From the NCBI GenBank assembly GCA_031289775.1, contig JAITOY010000015.1, forward strand, positions 1 through 42,153: 42,153 nt of DNA. Reading direction: 5' to 3'. Below, in pieces: positions 33,402 to 41,079 of the stretch. The position numbers and the translations under genes are program-made. Every line of letters starts with the position of its first letter. Positions within the stretch are counted from its first letter, which is position 1. The notes beneath the pieces are model-generated. The model searched no databases. It was not told where the DNA came from and was given only the letters and a program-made list of their open reading frames with translations. This stretch comes from Synergistaceae bacterium (GTDB lineage: Bacteria > Synergistota > Synergistia > Synergistales > Synergistaceae).

Positions 33402-36179
33402 ATGTCGATGGAGGACGGAAACGCCAAATACGGTTTTGCCGCCGACCTCGAACCGGGTATAAGCGGTCTGCGGGTTGTCGATGAATTGGAGGCGGAAAAC
33501 GAGCTTCTGAGAGCGAGCGTGAAGTCGCTTCAGGATGCTCTTTTCGTCCGTCGCGTCGACCAGGCCAGGATGACGGAGCTGCTAAAAAAAGAAAAATACA
33601 TGCGGCTTTTGCTCGAGAGCAGCCCTGAGATCATAATGCTGCTCGACGGGGACGGGCTCATAGAATATTGCACGGATAAGCTTCTAAGGCTTGTTGGCAT
33701 CGAAAGCTTCGACGTCATAGCGGGGAAGAGCTTCCGAGAACTTTACGCAATGTTTGGGGACGAAGAGTTTGTGGAGCGAGGGACTACACGCTTCCAAAGC
33801 GTGAAAAATCGCGTCTCCATCGTCTCGAACGACGTCGAGATCGATTTCTCCGGACACGGAAAAGGCCGCATGTACAACGTGCAGGCGTCCCCGATGCTCG
33901 ACGACGGGGGCAATCTCTACGGTGTGCTCGTCATGTATTACGACACAACTGACGTGAGAAAAGCGGAGTCGGAGGAGTCGGCGCGTGTGATGCTGGACGC
34001 CACGCCTCTCGCCTGCTCGCTGTGGAACGAAAACGGCGATCTTATGGACTGCAACAACGAGGCCCTGCGCATGTACGGTCTGTCCGGGAAGTCGGATTAC
34101 CTGAAATACCTCGACGCGTTGAGCCCAAAATTCCAGCCCGACGGAAGGCTGAGTCTCGAAAAAGCCGAGCAATTTGAGCGTGCCGCGATAGAGACAGGTT
34201 TTCAGCAGTTCGAGTGGATGCATCTGACTCTGTCCGGCGAGGAGCTTCCAGTCGAGACGACGCTCGTGCGCGTGGAGCTGAACGACGGTTATCGTCTCGC
34301 GACATATTCGCGCGACCTCCGCGCTTTCAAGGCAAACGAGCGCCTCGCGAGAGACGCCGACGCAAGGCGCCGCGAGATGGAGGTGCGCAGCCGCGCCGCG
34401 CAGGTCGCCTCCGAGGCGAAAAGCCGCTTTCTCGCCTCAATGAGCCATGAAATACGCACGCCTATGAACGCGATTATAGGCATGAGCGACCTGATGAGAA
34501 CGGATAATTTGGACGCAACTCAGCGCGGTTACTTTGACGACATCAGGAAGATGTCGCGCGCGCTGCTCCAGATAATAAACGACATACTCGATTTTTCGAA
34601 GATAGAAGCTGGCAAGATGGAGCTTGTAAACGTTCACTTCAACTTGATGGAGCTGTACGACAACGTCGTCTCCATGAGCCGATTTATGGCCGGCACGAAG
34701 GAGCTGGAGTTCCGCTACTCGTTCGGCACGGATGTGCCCCACGTCATTTACGGGGATGACGCGCGCGTCCGGCAGATAATAGTAAACGTCGTGAACAACG
34801 CCATAAAGTACACGAGGGACGGCAGTGTGGACTTCAGCGTGAAACGTGCGTCGAAAAACGGTCGCGACTATATCGCCTTTATTGTGAAGGACACCGGCAT
34901 CGGGATCTCGGATGAGGACATGCCGAAGCTATTCTCTTCCTTTCGGCAATTTGACGGCGAGGCGAACAGAGGCATAGTGGGGACAGGACTTGGACTCTCC
35001 ATCACAAACAATCTGCTGACGCTCATGGACGGTGAGATATCCGTCGAGAGCGAATACGGGGAGGGCTCCACATTCACCGTGCTTTTGCCGCTCGTCGAGG
35101 GAGACCCAGCCATGGTTAAGACAGCGGAACTCGCCGAGTTCTCCATGGCGACTGACGACGTGCGCGTTCTCGTGGTTGACGACAACCAGATAAACCTTAA
35201 GGTGGCCGTCGCTTACCTAGCCCGCCACAACGTCCGCACGGACACGGCGGAAAGCGGGGTCGAGGCCATAAGGAAGGTTCGCGAAAAGCGATATGACATG
35301 ATATTCATGGATCACATGATGCCAGTGATGGACGGGATTGAGACGACGAAGCGAATACGTTGCCTCCCGGGCGTTTCTGGCGCTCCGCTGCCGATTATTG
35401 CCCTCACAGCCAACGCTGTCGCTGGGGCCAGGGAATCCTTTATCGAGGCCGGAATGAATGACTTCGTCACGAAACCAATCGACCCGAAGGCGCTCAATTC
35501 GGTTCTTTTGAAGTGGCTGCCCCCGGATAAGGTAAAATGCGCCGCAGAGACAGGCAAGGAGGGCTCTCTGGCGCAAGTTGAGGAGTTGGCTGCCCACTCG
35601 GCGATCGACGCGAAAGAGGGCCTGAGGAACGCCGCCGGCGACGAGGAGCTTTACAGGCAGCTGAGGGAGAATTTTGTCGAGGATCACGCGTCCGACTACG
35701 AACGGATCTCAGACGCGCTCGACTCCGACGACCCAGAGGTTTTTTCGAAAGCGATGCTCCTGGCGCACACGCTTAAGAGCACAGCGGCGCTCATCGGCGC
35801 TTCCGGGCTCCGCGCGGCCGTGTTTGCGATCGAAAGAAAATTGACGAACCGGGGCGTGCCGACGGCCGAACATCTCCAGACGTTTCGCAACGAGCTTGAC
35901 GCGGTTTTGAGCGAGCTCGGGCGCCCCGAAAAGAAACGTCGCTCCGCAAACGGCGAACTCGACAGGGAGAGTGCGCTTGCCCTCGTTGAAAAGCTCGAGC
36001 CCCTTTTGAAGTCGGGCAACGCCAGCAGTCTGGATCTGCTGGACGAGATTGACGACGTTCTCTCTCCGCTCGGTGACCGCGTCAAGGAACTTGCGGAGCG
36101 GATCGGCGACTTCGAGTTTTACGCGGCGCTTGAGACGCTAACGTCCATGAAGGCCGCTCTTTTATCGACGAAAGGGTGA
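33402..36179 (+). CDS. Hybrid sensor histidine kinase (PAS-PAS-HisKA-HATPase-REC-HPt)
   Basis: 925 residues, no membrane segment, so cytoplasmic. An N-terminal coiled coil (VVDELEAENELLRASVKSLQ) precedes two PAS domains (about 75-195 and 200-300). HisKA has His349 in SMSHEIRTPMNAIIG; HATPase has NVVNNAIKYT, DTGIGIS and GTGLGLSI. REC has acceptor Asp637 (FMDHMMPVMDG) and LTANA; the HPt domain near the end has His789 (AHTLKSTAALIG). So it can run a full four-step phosphorelay in one chain. ATG 33402 is chosen with CGAGGAC 8 nt upstream; a TTG 48 nt earlier has no ribosome site. The GGDEF regulator follows 7 nt later and is the likely output. Confidence 0.95.
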   Translation: MSMEDGNAKYGFAADLEPGISGLRVVDELEAENELLRASVKSLQDALFVRRVDQARMTELLKKEKYMRLLLESSPEIIMLLDGDGLIEYCTDKLLRLVGIESFDVIAGKSFRELYAMFGDEEFVERGTTRFQSVKNRVSIVSNDVEIDFSGHGKGRMYNVQASPMLDDGGNLYGVLVMYYDTTDVRKAESEESARVMLDATPLACSLWNENGDLMDCNNEALRMYGLSGKSDYLKYLDALSPKFQPDGRLSLEKAEQFERAAIETGFQQFEWMHLTLSGEELPVETTLVRVELNDGYRLATYSRDLRAFKANERLARDADARRREMEVRSRAAQVASEAKSRFLASMSHEIRTPMNAIIGMSDLMRTDNLDATQRGYFDDIRKMSRALLQIINDILDFSKIEAGKMELVNVHFNLMELYDNVVSMSRFMAGTKELEFRYSFGTDVPHVIYGDDARVRQIIVNVVNNAIKYTRDGSVDFSVKRASKNGRDYIAFIVKDTGIGISDEDMPKLFSSFRQFDGEANRGIVGTGLGLSITNNLLTLMDGEISVESEYGEGSTFTVLLPLVEGDPAMVKTAELAEFSMATDDVRVLVVDDNQINLKVAVAYLARHNVRTDTAESGVEAIRKVREKRYDMIFMDHMMPVMDGIETTKRIRCLPGVSGAPLPIIALTANAVAGARESFIEAGMNDFVTKPIDPKALNSVLLKWLPPDKVKCAAETGKEGSLAQVEELAAHSAIDAKEGLRNAAGDEELYRQLRENFVEDHASDYERISDALDSDDPEVFSKAMLLAHTLKSTAALIGASGLRAAVFAIERKLTNRGVPTAEHLQTFRNELDAVLSELGRPEKKRRSANGELDRESALALVEKLEPLLKSGNASSLDLLDEIDDVLSPLGDRVKELAERIGDFEFYAALETLTSMKAALLSTKG

Positions 36180-36186
36180 TAGCAGA

Positions 36187-37092
36187 ATGGAAGCAAATCA
36201 GAAATATAGCATTCTAGCCGCAGACGACGAGAGAGCGAACCTTGCGGTGCTCAACCGGATACTTTCCGCGGACTACACGATCTTCACGGCAAAGTCCGGC
36301 GAGGAGGCGCTGGATCGCGCCCAGAAGGATCGCCCGGATCTGATTTTGCTCGATATCATCATGCCCGGCATGAGCGGTTTCGACGTTCTGGCGAAGCTGA
36401 AGGAGTCCCCTCACGTTCAGAACATCCCGGTTATCATCATTACAGGCTTGAGCAGCGAGGAGGACGAGGAGAGGGGATTTTTCCTCGGCGCGGTCGACTA
36501 CATCACGAAGCCATTCAAAAACGGCATAGTGCTCGCTCGGGTCAGGACGCATATTCAGATAATTCACCAGATGCGCATGATAGAGAGGCTTGGGCTCATA
36601 GACCCGCTCACCGACATAGCGAACAGGCGCAGCTTCGACAACCATATCGACGTGGAGTGGCGCAGGAGCGTGAGGGAGGAGAAGCCGATCTCGTTTTTGA
36701 TGATGGATCTTGACAAGTTCAAGAGCTACAACGACACATACGGTCATCCGCAGGGCGATGTCCTCTTGAAGACCGTGGCCAAAATATTCTCCTCTGCGGC
36801 TCGGCGTCCGTCGGATCTGGCAGCCCGTCTCGGCGGCGAGGAGTTTGGCATCCTTCTGCCGGACACTGACATGGAGAACGCGCTTTACATCGCCGAAAAA
36901 ATTCGCTCCGATGTCGAGGTCGCCCGGATCCCGACGTCGGACGGAAGCGCGACGGCCGCCACGATCAGCATAGGCGCTGTCTCCACCTTCCCGCAGGATG
37001 GCGATCTGGCGAAGGACTTTCTCGCTAAGGCGGACGTGAACCTGTACAACGCGAAAAACGGCGGAAGGAACAGAATTTATTCCGGTGAGTGA
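36187..37092 (+). CDS. Response regulator diguanylate cyclase (REC-GGDEF)
   Basis: 301 residues, PleD/WspR-like but with one REC. Receiver with acceptor Asp56 (ILLDIIMPGMSG) and Lys108 (YITKPF). The linker helix leads to a GGDEF domain starting at DPLTDIANRRSF, with MDLDKFKSYNDTYGH (metal and substrate) and GGEEF at 216-220, an active variant. The inhibitory I-site RxxD is present (RPSD, 207-210), five residues before GGEEF, so product feedback is expected. It makes c-di-GMP from 2 GTP. Seven nt after the hybrid kinase: a single signalling unit. Confidence 0.96.
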   Translation: MEANQKYSILAADDERANLAVLNRILSADYTIFTAKSGEEALDRAQKDRPDLILLDIIMPGMSGFDVLAKLKESPHVQNIPVIIITGLSSEEDEERGFFLGAVDYITKPFKNGIVLARVRTHIQIIHQMRMIERLGLIDPLTDIANRRSFDNHIDVEWRRSVREEKPISFLMMDLDKFKSYNDTYGHPQGDVLLKTVAKIFSSAARRPSDLAARLGGEEFGILLPDTDMENALYIAEKIRSDVEVARIPTSDGSATAATISIGAVSTFPQDGDLAKDFLAKADVNLYNAKNGGRNRIYSGE

Positions 37093-37159
37093 CAGGACGT
37101 TTTTTCGTCGTCCCACCGGTAGTTGCCGGCTTGCGTACACTAAATAGCTCAGCCCACAG

Positions 37160-39322
37160 TCATGCCTTTGCAGTCCTTGCTGCGTTCAGGACGGCAAGGA
37201 GCGCTACACCGACGTCGGCGAATATAGCCTCCCACAGGCCCGCAATGCCAACTACGCCCAAGCCAATGAACAGCATTTTTATCCCCATCGCCGCTATTAT
37301 ATTCTGCCACACAACCTTCCTCGTGAAGGCGGCTATGCGAAACAGCGCGGCGACCTTGCGAGGGGAGTCGTCCAGTATTACGGCGTCAGAAATCTCTATT
37401 GCCAACTCCGAGCCGAGACCTCCCATCGCTATGCCAACGCCGGCTGTCGCGAGGACTGGGGCGTCGTTAGCTCCATCGCCGACAAAAACCGCCCTGCCCG
37501 GGTCGAGCGCGAGCTCCCTAAGCGCGCTGGCCTTTTCGTCCGGCATCAGCTCTGCGCGAAAACCTGTGAGTCCGAGTTCACGAGCCACTGACGACGCTAC
37601 GACCTCCCTGTCGCCTGAGAGCATATAGACGTTATCTATGCCGCAATCCCTGATCTCCTTCACTGCAGCGGCCGAGTCTTGTCGCACCATGTCCGAGACT
37701 GTTATTCTGCCAAGATACCTGCCGTTGCTCGCGACGTGCACGACAGTGCCGCCTGAGTCGTCAGTATCGGCCGCGATGGCTATCCCGTTTTCGTTAAGGA
37801 GCGTTTCGTTGCCGGCTATGATGATCCAACTCCCTCCATCCTGGCCGGTGACGTCCGCGACAACCCCTCGTCCTGGTTCCTCCCTGCCGCTGACGGAGAC
37901 GCGACACTCCGAAGGAGTTCTGATCGTGTCCGACTGGGCAAACTCTGCGTTTATGGAGCGCGCAAGCAAATGATTCGATATACTCTCAGCGAAAAATGCG
38001 GCCTGCCCAAGTTCCTCGCTTGTAACGCCTTTTGCCGGGGATGTCCTCGCAACCTCGAAGACCCCTCTCGTAAGCGTGCCAGTCTTGTCGAAAAACACCG
38101 AGTCCGTAAATTTCAAAGCGTCAAACACGTTTCCTCCCTTGACGAGAATCCCGTTGCGCGATGCTGCGCCGATTCCGCCAAAGTAACCTAGAGGGATAGA
38201 TATGACGAGGGCGCATGGGCATGAAACCACGAGCAGGATCAGAGCGCGGTAAAGCCACTGACTGAAGGTACCCATAGAGAGCAGCGGCGGAACGACGGCG
38301 ACAAGAGTCGCCGCGAACACCACAGCTGGCGTGTAATAGCGCGCGAATGTCGTTATAAATCGTTCAGTCGGAGATTTGTGCGCGACGGCGCTCTCGACCA
38401 TCTCCATTATGCGAGCGACTGACGAGTCCTCGTATCCGCCGGACGCCTCTATCGAAATGAGCCCGTCCATGTTGACCGTCCCTCCGAACACGGCATCCCC
38501 GGGCAATGCCGAGACAGGCAGCGACTCGCCCGTCAAGGATGACTTGTCGATCCGGGACACTCCACTCCTCAGAACGCCGTCGACAGGAATTTTCTCCCCA
38601 GGTTTTACTAAAACGACGTCGCCCTTTCGGACGTCCTTTGGCGACATCTCTGTGGGTTCTGCGGACTCGCCGCGCACCACCCGCGCCGTTGCTGGTTTCC
38701 CCTCGACGAGGCTCCTGATCGACCTGCTCGATCTCTCCGCCGCAAGATCCTGAAAGAACTCCCCAAGGCGATAGAACAACATGACGCTTATCGCCTCCGG
38801 AAACTCGCCTATCGCTATTGCGGCAAGCGATGCGAAGCTCATGAGGAAGAACTCGTTCAGGAAGTTGCGCGAGAAAAGCGTCCTCGACGCCTTTCTCAAC
38901 ACCGGATATGCGGATACGGCGTAAGCGGCCCAATACAGCGCAAGCTCTCCGCGCCCACCGAGAAAATGCGCGAACCGTCCGCCGAACGAGTGCGCGAAAG
39001 CGAACAAGAGACCGGCTGTCACGATAGAGACGATCTCGCTCCTGGCTCCAGTCGAGCCGTCATCGTCTTCATTGTTGCCTCCCCTCGAACCGCTAGGGGC
39101 GTCCAGATCGAGAATGGTAACTGTGGTATCTGGCTCCACCGAGGTAGTTATGACACGAATCGAATCAAGCGCGAGCAGCCCGTCATCTTCGATCGTAAGA
39201 ACTCTCGCGTCCATGTTTATGGACGCGACGCTGACGCCGGGAAGACCTAAGATTTTGTCCTCTATCATCGCCGCGCATCCCTGGCAGCACAGATTTTCTA
39301 TCCTGAATCGACGCGTCATCAT
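37160..39322 (-). CDS. Heavy-metal P1B-type ATPase (Zn/Cd/Pb class)
   Basis: About 720 residues in the inner membrane; exports Zn/Cd/Pb(II) ions. An HMA-like domain at the N-terminus ([12 protein letters not shown]; here CCQGC instead of GMxCxxC), eight membrane segments, the actuator loop with SLTGES (TGE at 264-266), CPC (368-370; [11 protein letters not shown]), DKTGT with Asp412, and GDGANDAP. One odd point: the family's SxHP dipeptide reads SNHLLARS, so the conserved Pro is Leu. The start is ATG 39322 (or 39319), with GGGGCGGG just before; a TTG at 39334 is the longest frame. Converges with the GGDEF gene. Confidence 0.93.
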   Translation of the reverse strand: MMTRRFRIENLCCQGCAAMIEDKILGLPGVSVASINMDARVLTIEDDGLLALDSIRVITTSVEPDTTVTILDLDAPSGSRGGNNEDDDGSTGARSEIVSIVTAGLLFAFAHSFGGRFAHFLGGRGELALYWAAYAVSAYPVLRKASRTLFSRNFLNEFFLMSFASLAAIAIGEFPEAISVMLFYRLGEFFQDLAAERSSRSIRSLVEGKPATARVVRGESAEPTEMSPKDVRKGDVVLVKPGEKIPVDGVLRSGVSRIDKSSLTGESLPVSALPGDAVFGGTVNMDGLISIEASGGYEDSSVARIMEMVESAVAHKSPTERFITTFARYYTPAVVFAATLVAVVPPLLSMGTFSQWLYRALILLVVSCPCALVISIPLGYFGGIGAASRNGILVKGGNVFDALKFTDSVFFDKTGTLTRGVFEVARTSPAKGVTSEELGQAAFFAESISNHLLARSINAEFAQSDTIRTPSECRVSVSGREEPGRGVVADVTGQDGGSWIIIAGNETLLNENGIAIAADTDDSGGTVVHVASNGRYLGRITVSDMVRQDSAAAVKEIRDCGIDNVYMLSGDREVVASSVARELGLTGFRAELMPDEKASALRELALDPGRAVFVGDGANDAPVLATAGVGIAMGGLGSELAIEISDAVILDDSPRKVAALFRIAAFTRKVVWQNIIAAMGIKMLFIGLGVVGIAGLWEAIFADVGVALLAVLNAARTAKA

Positions 39323-39372
39323 CACCCGCCCCAAACTTTTATCAATTGCGACGTCATTTCGTCGTGTGTCGA

Positions 39373-39401
39373 ATTGTAGTAAGGATATAGGCGCTTGTCA
39401 A
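39373..39401 (-). promoter_or_regulatory. Consensus promoter of the P-ATPase gene with an operator-like palindrome
   Basis: On the minus strand TTGACA (39396-39401), 17 nt, TACAAT (39373-39378); start near 39366. CGACG-N6-CGTCG (39349-39364) is a palindrome at the transcription start and could bind a metal sensor such as an ArsR or MerR protein; none is encoded nearby. Confidence 0.75.
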
Positions 39402-39640
39402 TAAGGGAAAATATTATCATTGTTAAAACGTAATAAACGCCAAGCTATTTTTGGAAAACATCTTTCAAAAAAATATTTACCGCGAGCCCATGTCTCCGTA
39501 TGTTGCATGGCACAGTGTTGCATAACGCGGTATTTAATCATCTTTTATGATGTCTCGCTCCTGTCCCATGCGGACATTATCCGGACATTACCCCGGAATT
39601 CACCCCGGACATTATCACAGACGAATGACAGAAAACGAGG
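39402..39640. other. AT-rich gap between the P-ATPase promoter and the tRNA-Leu promoter
   Basis: No gene is seen. Apart from the tandem repeat at 39571-39617 it is AT-rich and unremarkable. Confidence 0.35.
39571..39617. repeat. Degenerate 12-bp tandem repeat (CGGACATTAYCC)
   Basis: Four units in a row: 39571-39581, 39582-39593, 39594-39605 (most diverged, CGGAATTCACCC) and 39606-39617. It lies just upstream of the tRNA-Leu promoter. Confidence 0.65.
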
Positions 39641-39669
39641 TTGACTAAGGCTAGAGGGTCGCGTATAAT
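39641..39669 (+). promoter_or_regulatory. Consensus promoter of tRNA-Leu
   Basis: TTGACT (39641-39646), 17 nt, TATAAT (39664-39669), 10 bp before the mature tRNA start. Confidence 0.85.
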
Positions 39670-39679
39670 CTCACGTTGT

Positions 39680-39764
39680 GCCGAGGTGGTGGAAATGGTA
39701 GACACGCACGTTTGAGGGGCGTGTGGAGTAATCCGTACGAGTTCAAGTCTCGTCCTCGGCACCA
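39680..39764 (+). tRNA. tRNA-Leu(GAG)
   Basis: Acceptor GCCGAGG pairs CCTCGGC, discriminator A, encoded CCA (39762-39764). Anticodon loop TTGAGGG between CACGT and GCGTG gives anticodon GAG (reads CUC/CUU). Long variable arm, T loop GTTCAAGTC. A seven-T run follows (39765-39771). Confidence 0.94.
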
Positions 39765-39769
39765 TTTTT

Positions 39770-39931
39770 TTAAACACTTATCTGACTTTCCCTCTGCCAG
39801 GTAAGCTCGTGAAATATCTCTCCAAGGTATTTTCTGAGCTGGACAAGCATTGCTTTGCGACGATATTTCGGAATCCACACAACGTGATACTTGCAATCCC
39901 AACTGCTGTGGCATAAACTGCTTATATCCAC
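39770..39931 (-). pseudogene. IS200/IS605-family transposase TnpA, truncated remnant
   Basis: From GTG 39931 (GAGGAGGAG 7 nt upstream) the minus strand encodes the first 53 residues of a Y1 transposase: HSSWDCKYHVVWIPKYRRK then LRKYLGEIFHELTWQRESQ. The usual HxH (DHVHML) and catalytic Tyr parts, which should follow, are missing: a stop comes right at the tRNA-Leu 3' end. So only about a third remains. Confidence 0.88.
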
Positions 39932-40013
39932 GGGCTATCTCCTCCTCAGTAAACTTTGGCGGTTCACGACCACAGGATTGAGCCCGTTCCAGGAATTGTC
40001 AAACTTTATGAGT

Positions 40014-40032
40014 CCCCCGGCAAAGCCGGGGG
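40014..40032. repeat. IS200/IS605-type subterminal hairpin
   Basis: CCCCCGGC-aaa-GCCGGGGG (40014-40032) stands upstream of the tnpA remnant, where IS200-like elements carry the left-end hairpin recognised by TnpA. A T-rich stretch follows (TTTACCTTTTTT), so it could also act as a terminator. Confidence 0.6.
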
Positions 40033-40044
40033 TTTACCTTTTTT

Positions 40045-40125
40045 AATTATGCCGAATATCTCCCCGAACGCCGCGAGATGATGCAAGCGTGGGCAGATTG
40101 GCTGGACGGCCTGAACAAGCAATAG
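40045..40125 (+). pseudogene. C-terminal stub of a phage-type tyrosine integrase
   Basis: An open frame ending at TAG 40123-40125 reads NYAEYLPERREMMQAWADWL then DGLNKQ. RRxMMQxWADyL is the very C-terminal signature of P4-type (DUF4102) integrases, after the catalytic Tyr. Everything upstream has been replaced by the IS200-like end. It supports use of the adjacent tRNA-Leu as an integration site. Confidence 0.75.
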
Positions 40126-40150
40126 ATTGGGCACGCCAATATTGGAAAAA

Positions 40151-40525
40151 TCATATTGTATAAGGAAATACCACTCCGGGGCTATCAATGAAATCGCGCG
40201 TATTGCGCGTCAGGAGCAATCTATTTTCCATCTGCGCCGTGGCGTCGATTATCGCGTCCGGCAGCTTTATTTTACGTTCAGCGCGGATTAAGACAGCTCG
40301 TTCAGCGACTGAATCATTGACTGACAGCTTCAAAAATCGAGCGAGAAAACGTCGTGTGGTTAGTTGCTGTGCTTCGTCAAGCCGAAGCGCGCCAACCATG
40401 ACCTCCATCCATGTAATTACGCTTATGGCCGGGTCTCCGGAATAGAGTTTGAGAGTTTCCGCGGAGAACAGCACGCCGTTCAAATAATCTATCAGAATGC
40501 AGGTATCGAACAAAACCGCTCTCAT
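40151..40525 (-). CDS. VapC-like PIN-domain toxin ribonuclease
   Basis: 124 residues. Acidic PIN residues: Asp7 (LFDTCILIDYL), Glu41 (TWMEVMVGA), Asp90 (KLPDAIIDATAQ) and Asp111 (TRNTRDF). Its ATG (40525) overlaps the antitoxin stop (ATGA), the standard translational coupling of VapBC pairs. Family enzymes cut specific tRNAs or rRNA when free of antitoxin. Confidence 0.88.
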   Translation of the reverse strand: MRAVLFDTCILIDYLNGVLFSAETLKLYSGDPAISVITWMEVMVGALRLDEAQQLTTRRFLARFLKLSVNDSVAERAVLIRAERKIKLPDAIIDATAQMENRLLLTRNTRDFIDSPGVVFPYTI

Positions 40526-40746
40526 TGCGGCCATTCCTCACGAAGGGATGTTTGAAACTCCAGGCCGTCACCATTTTTTTCATGCCATGCGCCAAACGCG
40601 TCATCAGCTTCATCCATTCGATTTGAAGCCAGATAATCGCTTATAGCGGTACGAATGATTACCGCGCGCGGTTTCTTGTGAATATCCCTTATCGTGTCCA
40701 ACAGCCGCAAATCCTCATCAGGCAAGTCAATAACTATACGGCTCAT
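40522..40746 (-). CDS. Ribbon-helix-helix antitoxin of the VapBC-like pair
   Basis: 74 residues. MSRIVIDLPDEDLRLLDTIR then KKPRAVIIRTAISDYLA is a ribbon-helix-helix DNA-binding domain (residues 1-43); the C-terminal acidic tail (MDEADDAFGAWHEKNGDGLE) should wrap the toxin. ATG 40746 has GGGAGGC before it; the longer frame from 40788 has no ribosome site. It likely represses its own promoter through the palindrome at 40768-40793. Confidence 0.85.
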   Translation of the reverse strand: MSRIVIDLPDEDLRLLDTIRDIHKKPRAVIIRTAISDYLASNRMDEADDAFGAWHEKNGDGLEFQTSLREEWPQ

Positions 40747-40767
40747 AAAAATGCCTCCCGCCAAAAT

Positions 40768-40807
40768 GATATATAGTATATATAGCATATATCAAAATAA
40801 TTTACAA
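40768..40807 (-). promoter_or_regulatory. Promoter and palindromic operator of the toxin-antitoxin operon
   Basis: On the minus strand TTGTAA (40802-40807), 17 nt, TATATA (40779-40784). The -10 is embedded in a 26-bp near-palindrome (GATATAT ... ATATATC, 40768-40793), as expected for autorepression by an RHH antitoxin. Confidence 0.7.
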
Positions 40808-41079
40808 CAATCATCGCGGCATACGTTATCAGCACAACTCATAATGACTGATGTTTCGGGAGGGGTCGTCACTCCAATAACTGCTCCTCCCGTGATAATC
40901 GGTGACGCAATGATGATGTAAGGTTGGAAACTGAGGCTGTGAGGGGTTATAATCGTTTTGTTCTGAAACGAGGGGCTTATGGGACGTAAACGGTGATACG
41001 AGCAACGATATCAGAGAATGTGGAAATCCTGTTACTTTTACTATAACAGCGAGAAAGACGAAGAGTGGAGGAATTTAGT
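40808..41079. other. Gap between the toxin-antitoxin operator and mod
   Basis: No gene. A CGGGAGG/CCTCCCG inverted repeat (40857-40892) has a 22-nt loop and no T run. A 25-codon frame (about 40844-40921) reads low-complexity and is not called. The mod promoter is at 40924-40953. Confidence 0.4.
40924..40953 (+). promoter_or_regulatory. Likely promoter of the mod gene
   Basis: TTGGAA (40924-40929), 18 nt, TATAAT (40948-40953). The leader to the TTG start codon is about 120 nt. Confidence 0.55.

Noticed and set aside
40844..40921. 25-codon frame MTDVSGGVVTPITAPP...
   Set aside because: No ribosome site and low-complexity composition.
41033..41053. CTGTTA/TAACAG hairpin before mod
   Set aside because: Six-bp AT-rich stem without T run; too weak to call a terminator or switch.
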